A stretch of DNA of 13,939 bases from Aurantibacter sp042094015 (GCF_042094015.1 NZ_JBELDZ010000062.1:1-13939), one strand, 5' to 3'; shown: positions 1 through 7,036, numbered from the stretch's first letter. The notes: generated from the sequence alone by a model not told the origin. A program made the numbers and translations.

Positions 1-55
1 CTCTGGATCTAATGATAAGAAACAATTTAAAGCGCATTTTGCACTAAAAAGATAA
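1..55 (+). CDS. possible 3' end of an upstream gene (partial)
   Basis: Reading from base 2, the frame is open to a TAA at 53-55 and would encode a C-terminus ending in QFKAHFALKR. A strong hairpin terminator follows 24 bases later, which fits the end of a plus-strand gene that starts outside the window. A second frame (from base 3) is also open, to a TAA at 45-47, so the frame choice is not secure. Seventeen residues are too few to recognise a family. Confidence 0.35.
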   Translation, partial: SGSNDKKQFKAHFALKR

Positions 56-78
56 ATTGTAAACATAACTGATTAAAT

Positions 79-117
79 AAAAACTCCTAATTCATTTATT
101 TGAATTAGGAGTTTTTT
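79..117 (+). terminator. rho-independent terminator, probably of the gene entering from the left
   Basis: A perfect 16-bp stem (79-94 pairing with 101-116) with a six-base loop, TTTATT, is followed by a T run (112-117) that is partly inside the stem. The A run on the left arm makes it usable in both directions. It lies between the stop at 55 and uvrB, so uvrB is probably transcribed from its own promoter downstream. Confidence 0.8.
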
Positions 118-184
118 AAATTATTACTTTCAAAACCTTAACAATTTAACAAGAACATTACAGTCAATTATTTATTAAATTAGC

Positions 185-197
185 GTGTAATTTACAC
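185..197. promoter_or_regulatory. 13-nt inverted repeat just before the uvrB start
   Basis: GTGTAA (185-190) and TTACAC (192-197) are perfect inverted repeats around one central T, ending two bases before the uvrB ATG. The position fits either an operator or a small structure over the translation start. No TAnnTTTG promoter box was found upstream of uvrB. Whether this is functional or chance is unknown. Confidence 0.3.
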
Positions 198-199
198 CT

Positions 200-2203
200 A
201 TGAAATTCAAAATACATTCAGAATTTAAACCTACAGGAGATCAACCTAACGCTATAAAACAATTGGTTGAAGGTTTAGGTAATAAAGATAAATTTCAGAC
301 ACTATTAGGCGTAACTGGTTCTGGTAAAACTTTTACAGTTGCAAATGTTATTGAAACGGTTCAAAAACCAACTTTGGTTTTAGCACACAACAAAACATTA
401 GCAGCCCAATTATATAGTGAATTTAAGCAATTCTTTCCTGAAAATGCAGTAGAGTATTTTGTTAGTTATTACGATTACTATCAACCAGAAGCATACATTC
501 CTACATCAGGCGTTTATATTGAAAAAGACTTAAGTATTAATGAAGAAATTGAAAAGCTTAGATTAAGCACAACCTCTTCCCTACTTTCTGGAAGGCGAGA
601 TGTTTTAGTTGTAGCATCGGTTTCTTGTTTATATGGTATTGGAAATCCTGTAGAGTTTCAGAAAAATGTTATTACTTTAGAACGTGATCAAGAAATTTCT
701 AGAACCGAATTACTTCACACCTTAGTACAAAGTTTATATTCAAGAACTGAAGCCGATTTTAATCACGGGAATTTCAGAATTAAAGGAGATACGGTTGATG
801 TTTATCCAAGTTATGCAGATGATGCATTTAGAATCCACTTTTTTGGTGACGAAATTGAATTAATAGAACAATTTAACGTTCAAACAAATGAAGTCCTTGA
901 AGAATATGACATACTAACCATTTATCCTGCAAATATGTTTGTAACTTCTCCAGATGTGTTACAAGGTGCTATAAAAGGTATTCAGGATGATTTAATGAAT
1001 CAGCACGATTACTTTAAAGAAATAGGAAAACATTTAGAAGCTAAGCGTTTAAAAGAACGTACAGAATTCGATTTAGAGATGATTCGAGAATTAGGTTATT
1101 GTTCTGGAATCGAGAATTATTCACGTTACTTAGATGGTAGACAACCTGGCACAAGACCTTTTTGTTTATTAGATTATTTTCCAGATGATTATTTAATGGT
1201 TGTAGACGAAAGTCACGTTACAGTTTCTCAAGTTTATGCTATGTATGGTGGTGATTACAGTAGAAAAGTGAACTTAGTAGATTATGGATTCCGTTTACCA
1301 GCTGCAATGGATAATAGGCCTTTAAAGTTTGAAGAATTTGAATCTTTACAAAACCAAGTAATATACGTTTCTGCAACTCCAGCAGATTATGAATTAGAAA
1401 AAACTGATGGCGTTTTTGTAGAACAAGTGATTAGACCAACAGGGTTATTAGACCCTATAATTGAAGTAAGACCAAGCTTAAATCAGATAGATGATTTAAT
1501 AGAAGAAATGCAACAACGTATTGAAAAAGACGAACGTATTTTAGTAACCACTTTAACCAAACGTATGGCAGAAGAGTTAACTAAATATCTAAGTCGAATA
1601 AATATTCGTGTCAATTACATACATAGCGATGTTGACACTTTGGAACGCGTACAAATTATGCAAGATTTACGCAAAGGTATTTACGATGTTTTGGTTGGTG
1701 TAAACTTATTACGTGAAGGTTTAGATTTACCCGAAGTTTCTTTAGTTGCTATTTTAGATGCTGACAAAGAAGGTTTTTTACGTTCAGCAAGATCTTTAAC
1801 ACAAACCGTTGGTAGAGCTGCAAGAAATCTAAACGGTAAAGCTATAATGTATGCTGATAAAATCACAAAAAGTATGCAAAAAACAATAGACGAGACCGAA
1901 TACAGACGTGAAAAACAAATAGCATATAATACTAAAAATAATTTAACACCAAAAGCTTTAAATAAAAGTCTAGATAGCGTTTTATCTAAAAACTCTGTAA
2001 GTACTGGACATTATGAGCTAGAAGCTTTAAAAGCTGCAGAACCAGAAAGTGATTACCTAACAAAACCAGAATTAGAAAAACGTATTAGAGAAACCCGTAA
2101 AGAAATGGAATCTGCCGCAAAAGCCTTAGATTTTATGGTAGCAGCACAATTACGTGATAAAATAAAAGCATATCAAGATAAATTAGAAGATTTAAAAGCT
2201 TAA
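200..2203 (+). CDS. uvrB: UvrABC excinuclease subunit B
   Basis: UvrB is the DNA-damage-verifying helicase-like subunit of nucleotide excision repair. UvrA loads it at lesions and it then recruits UvrC for the dual incision. The 667 residues match the usual family length (about 660-680). Visible in order: N-terminal GDQP (residues 13-16); Walker A GVTGSGKT (37-44); the aromatic beta-hairpin YYDYYQPEAYIP (90-101), which clamps DNA; Walker B VVDESH (334-339); SATP (391-394); helicase motif VI QTVGRAARN (535-543); and a C-terminal UVR domain (about 621-661) that contacts UvrC. All key residues are present. The start is fixed by the conserved N-terminus. uvrA and uvrC are not in the window. The next gene starts 45 bp downstream with its own promoter-like box. 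Assignment is very secure. Confidence 0.98.
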   Translation: MKFKIHSEFKPTGDQPNAIKQLVEGLGNKDKFQTLLGVTGSGKTFTVANVIETVQKPTLVLAHNKTLAAQLYSEFKQFFPENAVEYFVSYYDYYQPEAYIPTSGVYIEKDLSINEEIEKLRLSTTSSLLSGRRDVLVVASVSCLYGIGNPVEFQKNVITLERDQEISRTELLHTLVQSLYSRTEADFNHGNFRIKGDTVDVYPSYADDAFRIHFFGDEIELIEQFNVQTNEVLEEYDILTIYPANMFVTSPDVLQGAIKGIQDDLMNQHDYFKEIGKHLEAKRLKERTEFDLEMIRELGYCSGIENYSRYLDGRQPGTRPFCLLDYFPDDYLMVVDESHVTVSQVYAMYGGDYSRKVNLVDYGFRLPAAMDNRPLKFEEFESLQNQVIYVSATPADYELEKTDGVFVEQVIRPTGLLDPIIEVRPSLNQIDDLIEEMQQRIEKDERILVTTLTKRMAEELTKYLSRINIRVNYIHSDVDTLERVQIMQDLRKGIYDVLVGVNLLREGLDLPEVSLVAILDADKEGFLRSARSLTQTVGRAARNLNGKAIMYADKITKSMQKTIDETEYRREKQIAYNTKNNLTPKALNKSLDSVLSKNSVSTGHYELEALKAAEPESDYLTKPELEKRIRETRKEMESAAKALDFMVAAQLRDKIKAYQDKLEDLKA

Positions 2204-2236
2204 TAAAATTTAATCTACTTCAAAATACAATTTACT

Positions 2237-2244
2237 TATCTTTG
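2237..2244 (+). promoter_or_regulatory. Bacteroidota -7 box (TATCTTTG) for the DUF1456 gene
   Basis: TATCTTTG matches the Bacteroidota TAnnTTTG -7 element exactly and ends four bases before the ATG at 2249. Transcription starting the usual few bases downstream would give a leaderless or nearly leaderless mRNA. No convincing TTG -33 element was seen at the expected distance. Confidence 0.5.
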
Positions 2245-2248
2245 CAAT

Positions 2249-2620
2249 ATGACAAATAACGACATCTTCAAGAAACTAAGAGTTGCTCACAAACTTCGTG
2301 ATGAACATATTATTGATATTTTAAAATTAGTAGATTTTAGAGTTTCTAAAAGCGAACTTAATGCTTTGTTTCAAAAAGAAGAACATCCTAATTATGTAGA
2401 ATGTGGTGATCAAATTTTACGTAATTTCTTAAATGGTTTAATTATTCATTTACGTGGACCAATGCCTAAAAAAGGAGAAAAAGCGAAGCAGTCTAATTCA
2501 GAAGATAAACCTTTAGGCTCTAACGCTAGAAACTTATATAAAAACAAATCTGAGAATTTAACTAAAGACGGAAAACCGTTTAAACCTGAATTTAAAAATT
2601 ACGGAAAGAAAAGAGATTAA
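2249..2620 (+). CDS. single-repeat DUF1456 (YehS-like) protein with basic tail
   Basis: The first about 70 residues closely resemble one repeat of the DUF1456/YehS family: NNDIFKKLRVAHKLRDEHI, then ILKLVDFRVSKSELNALF, then a YVECGDQILRNFLNGL segment. The cellular role of this family is not established. Known YehS-type proteins are about 150 residues with two such repeats. Here only one is present and it looks more like the second repeat. The remaining about 50 residues are a lysine-rich, low-complexity tail (from PKKGEKAKQ to NYGKKRD) that is probably disordered and might bind nucleic acid. The gene lies between uvrB and a transglutaminase-like gene 23 bp downstream, which may be cotranscribed. 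Family call is good; function is unknown. Confidence 0.85.
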   Translation: MTNNDIFKKLRVAHKLRDEHIIDILKLVDFRVSKSELNALFQKEEHPNYVECGDQILRNFLNGLIIHLRGPMPKKGEKAKQSNSEDKPLGSNARNLYKNKSENLTKDGKPFKPEFKNYGKKRD

Positions 2621-2643
2621 GTTTTATTAACTCGATTAATAAA

Positions 2644-3195
2644 ATGAAATTTGCATCTACAAAACCATTAACATTATTAACCAAAAGTCTTAATTTAAAT
2701 ACTTGGCTTAAATTAGTAAATCACGTTAAGCATTTACCATATGGCAGAAATGCCAATAGAAACGACTTTAGTTTAGTTTTAAAAGAGCAAAAAGGCAGTT
2801 GTAGCTCTAAACACGCCTTATTAAAATCTATTGCTTTAGAGAATAATTTTAACAATATAAAATTGATTCTTGGTGTTTTTAAAATGAATAGCAAAAACAC
2901 ACCTAAAATTAGTTCTATTTTAGAAAAACATAACATTGAATTTATTCCTGAGGCACATTGCTATTTAAAAATTGATAATTATTATTTAGACATTACAAAC
3001 TCAACATCTGACTATAATAATTTCAAAGAGGCTATAATTGAAGAGCAAGAAATATTACCGCAACAAGTAATTGATTACAAGGTAAATTACCATAAAGAAT
3101 TTCTTAAGAATTGGCTTATAGAAAATAATTCAAACTATAGCTTTAAAGAGTTTTGTGCTATTAGAGAAAGTTGTATTTTAAAATTATCAAGATAA
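2644..3195 (+). CDS. small transglutaminase-like (papain-fold) protein
   Basis: A 183-residue protein with no signal peptide and no membrane segment, so probably cytoplasmic. The sequence shows a transglutaminase-like layout: Cys53 in GSCSSKHALL at the start of a predicted helix, His105 in EAHCYLKI, and Asp116 in YYLDIT. Their order and spacing match the catalytic Cys-His-Asp triad of the transglutaminase/papain-like superfamily. Family members include proteases, deamidases, cross-linkers and inactive scaffolds, so the reaction cannot be named. The ATG follows the DUF1456 stop by 23 bp, suggesting cotranscription, and a hairpin terminator follows 12 bp after the stop. A plain hypothetical protein is the alternative. 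The triad is read by eye and not confirmed by profile search. Confidence 0.75.
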   Translation: MKFASTKPLTLLTKSLNLNTWLKLVNHVKHLPYGRNANRNDFSLVLKEQKGSCSSKHALLKSIALENNFNNIKLILGVFKMNSKNTPKISSILEKHNIEFIPEAHCYLKIDNYYLDITNSTSDYNNFKEAIIEEQEILPQQVIDYKVNYHKEFLKNWLIENNSNYSFKEFCAIRESCILKLSR

Positions 3196-3202
3196 ATCGC
3201 AT

Positions 3203-3231
3203 AAAAAAAGCAACCTAAAATTGGGTTGCTT
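3203..3231. terminator. bidirectional terminator between convergent genes
   Basis: A 10-bp stem (3208-3217 with 3222-3231, one G-T wobble) has the loop AAAT. On the minus strand the stem is followed by an uninterrupted run of seven T (complement of 3203-3209), a strong terminator for the secreted-protein gene ending at 3275. On the plus strand the following bases are less T-rich, but it can also end the transcript of the transglutaminase-like gene that stops at 3195. Confidence 0.8.
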
Positions 3232-3274
3232 ATACTTTTCTCAAAAAAGTTCTTTGATTGTTTATTAATCCGCG

Positions 3275-3616
3275 TTAGGCTTTTATAATTCTTACTGGTA
3301 ATACGTAAGCTACATTTTTCTTTAATCCAGAGTCTTCAAACTTAGAATAATTCAATCTTCTTTTAATGTAAGCGTCTAATTTTTCATCTTGTGAATCTAC
3401 ACTTAAAACTACAATTTCATTTTTAGAATTAATCATAAAACTTACTTTTGCCTTTAATGTTTCCTCTACTTTAAAATAAGGGTTCTTTAATAACGTTGAA
3501 ATAACCTGACTTACAGTTGAACTCTTTTCTCCACCTTTAGTGCTTCCATTGTTTGCTACTACAGTCATGCTAACTGATAGTAATAGTACTACTAATACAT
3601 TTTTTAGTGTTTTCAT
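3275..3616 (-). CDS. small secreted protein, TonB-C-like in appearance
   Basis: A 113-residue protein with a clear signal peptide: KTLKN, a hydrophobic core at residues 7-20, and a likely signal peptidase I site after Ala21 (VVA-NN). A short Ser/Gly/Lys-rich linker precedes a mature domain of about 75 residues with alternating strands and one helix. The pattern is KVSFMINSKNEIVVLSV, then LDAYIKRRLNYSKF, then YVLPVRI. It resembles the C-terminal domain of TonB-family proteins by eye. There is no cysteine and no lipobox, so it is a free periplasmic or exported protein. It stands alone, with its own -7 box about 80 bp upstream and a strong terminator downstream. Export is a confident call; the TonB-C resemblance is inference. 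Confidence 0.75.
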   Translation of the reverse strand: MKTLKNVLVVLLLSVSMTVVANNGSTKGGEKSSTVSQVISTLLKNPYFKVEETLKAKVSFMINSKNEIVVLSVDSQDEKLDAYIKRRLNYSKFEDSGLKKNVAYVLPVRIIKA

Positions 3617-3665
3617 TGTTTTAATTTTTCTTTAATTATTAATTTCAATTTGTTTATCTGTAAAT

Positions 3666-3682
3666 ATTATAGTCCCTATAAT
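3666..3682. repeat. 7-bp inverted repeat in the leader of the secreted-protein gene
   Basis: ATTATAG (3666-3672) and CTATAAT (3676-3682) are perfect inverted repeats with a three-base spacer. They lie about 50 bp before the start codon at 3616 and just downstream of the predicted transcription start. It could form a leader hairpin or be a protein-binding site; chance is not excluded in such A+T-rich DNA. Confidence 0.35.
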
Positions 3683-3696
3683 CCTTATTTACATGG

Positions 3697-3720
3697 CAAA
3701 TATACAGTGGCATTACTGTA
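3697..3720 (-). promoter_or_regulatory. -7 box with adjoining inverted repeat upstream of the secreted-protein gene
   Basis: On the minus strand TATATTTG (complement of 3697-3704) matches the TAnnTTTG -7 element exactly. Overlapping its upstream edge is a perfect inverted repeat, TACAGT (3703-3708) and ACTGTA (3715-3720), separated by six bases. This is where a repressor or activator could act. No TTG -33 element was found at 17-23 bp, so the promoter may be weak or need an activator. Confidence 0.45.
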
Positions 3721-3831
3721 ATTTAATTAACCTAAACTTATCAAAACAATACCTTTCTGTAAAGTGAAACCCTCTATGTTAAGAGAATGAAAACACGCTA
3801 TAATTAACTGACTATAGATTAGTCTATAACA

Positions 3832-3861
3832 AAGAAAGCAACGATTTCTCGTTGCTTTCTT
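3832..3861 (-). terminator. sucC terminator with GAAA tetraloop
   Basis: A perfect 13-bp stem (3832-3844 with 3849-3861) lies about 30 bp after the sucC stop. On the minus strand the loop is GAAA, a stable GNRA tetraloop, and the stem runs into a T-rich stretch. This ends sucC transcription before the downstream secreted-protein gene. Confidence 0.85.
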
Positions 3862-3893
3862 CATCTAAAAAATAGAATATATATTTATAAGTA

Positions 3894-5084
3894 TTAAGCT
3901 AAAACAGCTTGAACTTTATCTGCAGCTTCTTGGAATTCTGTAGCAGACATAACATCTAAACCAGAATCATCAATTAATTTTTTAGCAATATCTGCATTTG
4001 TTCCCTGTAAACGAACAATAATTGGTACTGTGATGTTACCCATATTTTTATAAGCATCAATTACACCTTGCGCAACACGATCGCAACGTACAATACCTCC
4101 AAAAATATTAATTAAAATAGCTTTTACAGCTGGATCTCTTAAAATAAGTTCGAATGCAATTTCTACTCTTGCAGCATCTGCAGTACCACCAACATCTAAA
4201 AAGTTAGCAGGTTCTCCACCAGCTTGCTTAATTAAATCCATTGTTGCCATTGCTAAACCAGCACCATTAACCATACAACCAACGTTTCCGTCTAAGTCTA
4301 CATAGTTAAGTCCTTGTTCTCCTGCTTCAACTTCAATTGGATTTTCTTCACGTAAATCGCGCATTGCAGCTAAATCTTTATGTCTGTATAATGCATTAGC
4401 ATCTAAAGATACTTTAGCATCTACAGCCATTATTTTAGAGTCGCTTGTTTTTAATACTGGGTTGATTTCAAATAAAGAAGAATCAGACTCAACGTAAGCT
4501 TTATATAAAGACGTTACAAATTTTGTCATTTCTTTAAATGCTAAACCAGATAATCCTAAGTTAAAAGCAATACGTCTTGCTTGGAATGGTAAAATTCCAG
4601 TAGAAGGATCAATTTCTTCATTAAAGATTAAATGTGGCGTTTCTTCTGCAACAGTTTCGATATCCATTCCACCTTCTGTAGAATACATAATCATATTACG
4701 ACCTGTAGCTCTATTTAAAAGTACAGAAATATAATATTCATCTGGCTCTTCAGCTCCTGGATAATAAACATCTTCACAAACTAAAACTTGGTGAACACGT
4801 TTTCCTTCTGCAGAAGTTTGAGGTGTTACTAAGTCCATTCCAATAATTTCTCCTGCAATAGTTTTTACAGCATCAAGGTTTTTAGCTAATTTTACTCCGC
4901 CACCTTTTCCTCTTCCACCTGCGTGAACTTGAGCTTTAATTACGTGCCAACCTGTACCAGTTTCTTCAGTTAATTTCTTAGCTGCAGTTACTGCTTCATC
5001 AGCATTTTGAGCAACAATACCACGCTGGATACGTACGCCAAAGCTGCTTAATAATTCTTTTCCTTGATATTCGTGTAAATTCAT
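3894..5084 (-). CDS. sucC: succinate-CoA ligase (ADP-forming) beta subunit
   Basis: SucC is the nucleotide-binding (ATP-grasp) subunit of succinyl-CoA synthetase. With SucD it interconverts succinyl-CoA, ADP and phosphate with succinate, CoA and ATP in the cytoplasmic TCA cycle. The 396 residues match the family. Visible landmarks: N-terminal MNLHEYQGKELL; the lysine- and glycine-rich ATP-grasp stretch KAQVHAGGRGKGGGVKLAK (about 50-68); the metal-binding ENP motif in LFEINPVLK; NGAGLAMATMD; LDVGGTADAARV; and the C-terminal INIFGGIVRCD, part of the CoA-ligase-like domain at the subunit interface. The start fits the conserved N-terminus and lies about 60 bp below a good promoter. sucD is not adjacent: the flanking genes are a secreted protein downstream and a divergent acyltransferase upstream. 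The gene is therefore transcribed alone. Confidence 0.98.
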   Translation of the reverse strand: MNLHEYQGKELLSSFGVRIQRGIVAQNADEAVTAAKKLTEETGTGWHVIKAQVHAGGRGKGGGVKLAKNLDAVKTIAGEIIGMDLVTPQTSAEGKRVHQVLVCEDVYYPGAEEPDEYYISVLLNRATGRNMIMYSTEGGMDIETVAEETPHLIFNEEIDPSTGILPFQARRIAFNLGLSGLAFKEMTKFVTSLYKAYVESDSSLFEINPVLKTSDSKIMAVDAKVSLDANALYRHKDLAAMRDLREENPIEVEAGEQGLNYVDLDGNVGCMVNGAGLAMATMDLIKQAGGEPANFLDVGGTADAARVEIAFELILRDPAVKAILINIFGGIVRCDRVAQGVIDAYKNMGNITVPIIVRLQGTNADIAKKLIDDSGLDVMSATEFQEAADKVQAVLA

Positions 5085-5146
5085 CTTTTAATAGATTTAT
5101 GTGTTCTATTCTGTTTAACCAGAATTATTCTACTATTTTAATGTAG

Positions 5147-5177
5147 CAAAAGTAATCATCCTATTGGTTTTTACCAA
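5147..5177 (-). promoter_or_regulatory. sucC promoter (TTG / TACTTTTG)
   Basis: On the minus strand TACTTTTG (complement of 5147-5154) matches the TAnnTTTG -7 element. A TTG (complement of 5175-5177) lies 20 bp upstream, within the 17-23 bp range described for Flavobacterium promoters. The predicted leader is roughly 55-60 nt. A six-base inverted repeat (ATTGGT at 5163-5168, ACCAAT at 5173-5178) overlaps the -33 region and could be an operator. Confidence 0.65.
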
Positions 5178-5287
5178 TTTAATTTAATAGAGTTTACCAT
5201 CTTAAATTTAGTCCTTAAATATCTTCTTTTAAAGTTTTAGTATATTCGTTTGTAATCTCTTAATTTTAAAACATTAGAAAAATACAT

Positions 5288-6473
5288 ATGAACACTTTTA
5301 AACGCATAGAATCAATTGATATTATAAGAGGTCTTGTTATAGTTTTAATGGCTTTAGACCATACAAGAGATTATTTTCACATAAATGCATTTGCTGGTAA
5401 TTACCCTGAGAATTTAGAATCTACTACAGGAATTCTATTTTTCACAAGGTTTATAACCCATTTTTGTGCACCAGTATTTGTATTATTGGCTGGAGTTTCT
5501 GCTTTTTTATATGGAGAGAATAAAACAAAAAAACAACTTAGCTTATTCTTAGTAACTCGAGGTTTTTGGTTAATTTTTATAGAAATAGCACTTTTAAATT
5601 TTTTATGGTGGTTTGACCTTTCTTTTGAATTTATAAACCTACAAGTTATTTGGGCTATTGGAGTTTGTATGATTATTCTTGGCGCTTTAATTCATTTACC
5701 AAAAAAAATAATTTTTGTAATTTCTTTATTAATATTAATTGGTCATAACAGCTTAGATAATTTAACTGTAAACGCTAACCAACCATTTGCTTGGTTATGG
5801 TATTTATTACATCAACCTCATGGAGGATTTTCTTTAGGAAAAACATATATAGCATTTACATATCCTGTTCTTCCTTGGATTGGAATTATAAGTTTAGGCT
5901 ATGTTCTTGGAAATCTATTTTCAAAAAATAAAAATTCAGACTTTAGACATAGAGTTTTAATTCAAACAGGAATAGCTTCAATTTGTTTATTTTTTTATAC
6001 TTAGAGGTTTTAATGTTTATGCAGATATTAATCCGTGGGAATTTCAAGAATCAACAACAAAAACAATAATTTCCTTTTTTAATGTTTCAAAGTATCCACC
6101 ATCTTTAGTTTACATCTTAATAACGTTAGGTCCATCTTTTATCTTTTTAGCTTGGATTGAACGTTTTAAAAATAAAATAACCGATTTACTTATGGTTTTT
6201 GGAAGAGTCCCTTTTTTCTTCTATGTCATTCATATTGGAACAATTCACTTATTGGCTCTTTTTGGTCTTATAATGACAGGAAATGATTGGCATAAAATGA
6301 TTTTAAACAACAGTGCTTTTTCAAACCCTGAAGTATTAACAGGTTATGGCTATCCATTATATGTTGTTTATATTGTTTGGTTATTCATACTTATATTACT
6401 TTATCCTTTTTGTAAAATTTATATGAATTATAAAGCCAATAATAAAGATAAATGGTGGCTTAGTTATATTTAA
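5288..6473 (+). pseudogene. DUF1624 / heparan-glucosaminide N-acetyltransferase-like membrane protein, frameshifted
   Basis: The N-terminus (IESIDIIRGLVIVLMALDHTRDYF, with Asp24-His25) is typical of DUF1624/HGSNAT-like and YeiB-type multi-pass membrane acyltransferases, which are thought to move acyl groups across the membrane to sugars. About ten hydrophobic helices run through the protein. The reading frame from 5288 stops at 6002-6004, right after a run of seven T (5990-5996). The frame one base further on is open from there to the TAA at 6471-6473 and continues the protein (LRGFNVYADINPWEF, then PPSLVYILITLGPSF, then FYVIHIGTIHLL). With six T the gene would encode about 394 residues, a normal length. 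As given, the pieces are 5288-6004 (238 codons) and a 3' part whose first ATG is at 6192. The cause is either a real mutation or phase-variable tract, or a homopolymer sequencing error. The stop overlaps the convergent gene's stop. Confidence 0.85.
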
Positions 6474-7036
6474 TCTTTTACTGTACCGGTAAAATGACTA
6501 ACTTTAGAATTGATTGGATTTCCTGATGTTCTACGGTATGAAGCAATTTGTCCGCAATGCCAAATAGCATCTGCAATTGGTCCGTTTATATTGTTCCAAA
6601 AAGGAATCTCTTTATCTCCAAAAACAATTTTAAATGTAGAAATATCTTCTGCATTTCTAAGTAATATTGATGCTTTCTCTAAATTAAGTAAAGTCTGTTG
6701 TCTCAATTCTAAATAAGACAATTCTTGCTTTTCTTTTGAATTTGGTTTTACTAAAGTTGCGTTTACAATTATTAAAGATAAATCGTAAATATGTTGAATG
6801 GTTTCACCAGTTGTTCTAACCTCATCATTTGGTTTAAAAGCTAAATCTTTTTCAGTCAAATTTTCTGTAGCGTGATAAAAACGAAAACCTAAAGCTTCTA
6901 CTTGTTTTGCTGCAACTGTTCCTGCTGTATATGTTTCAGCATTTTCTGGCAATTGATAAAAAGGTAACTTATCTTCTCTTTGTGCGTTTAAAATGGTCAT
7001 AAAAAGAAATATGATTAGGTATTGAACTGTTTTCAT
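6470..7036 (-). CDS. exported DinB-like protein
   Basis: A 188-residue protein with a short signal peptide (MKTVQYLIIFLFMTILNAQ; likely cleavage after Ala18). The rest is largely helical, with the hallmarks of the DinB/YfiT-like four-helix bundle: TGETIQHIYDLSL with His82, and IADAIWHCGQIASYRR with His160. In the common family pattern two His sit four residues apart in the last motif (HxxxHRGQ). Here the first is replaced by Asp156, so the metal set would be His82, Asp156 and His160. DinB-like proteins are often thiol-dependent metalloenzymes of detoxification or unknown role; the substrate here is unknown. Its ATG overlaps the stop of the preceding membrane-protein gene by four bases (ATGA), implying translational coupling as the last gene of the operon. 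An export signal on this fold is somewhat unusual. Confidence 0.8.
   Translation of the reverse strand: MKTVQYLIIFLFMTILNAQREDKLPFYQLPENAETYTAGTVAAKQVEALGFRFYHATENLTEKDLAFKPNDEVRTTGETIQHIYDLSLIIVNATLVKPNSKEKQELSYLELRQQTLLNLEKASILLRNAEDISTFKIVFGDKEIPFWNNINGPIADAIWHCGQIASYRRTSGNPINSKVSHFTGTVKD

Noticed and set aside
1146..1165. TGGCAC resembling a sigma-54 -24 element
   Set aside because: It is inside uvrB coding sequence and no TTGC element follows at the required spacing. No convincing sigma-54 promoter was seen elsewhere in the window.
1681..1866. Minus-strand open frame of 61 codons inside uvrB
   Set aside because: It lies fully antisense to the conserved helicase motif region of uvrB and has no promoter or family signal.
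2721..2936. Minus-strand open frame of 71 codons inside the transglutaminase-like gene
   Set aside because: It is antisense to a gene with better coding signs, and its hydrophobic composition comes from the A+T-rich complement.
3810..3828. Short inverted repeats (GACTA/TAGTC and TATAGA/TCTATA) downstream of the sucC terminator
   Set aside because: They are overlapping, short and A+T-rich, with no matching gene feature. The adjacent 13-bp hairpin explains termination.
5240..5252. TATTCGTTTG upstream of the acyltransferase as a promoter
   Set aside because: The spacing between TA and TTTG is four rather than two bases, and no good -33 element was found.
6510..6716. Plus-strand open frame of 68 codons
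   Set aside because: It is fully antisense to the DinB-like gene, including its conserved metal motif.
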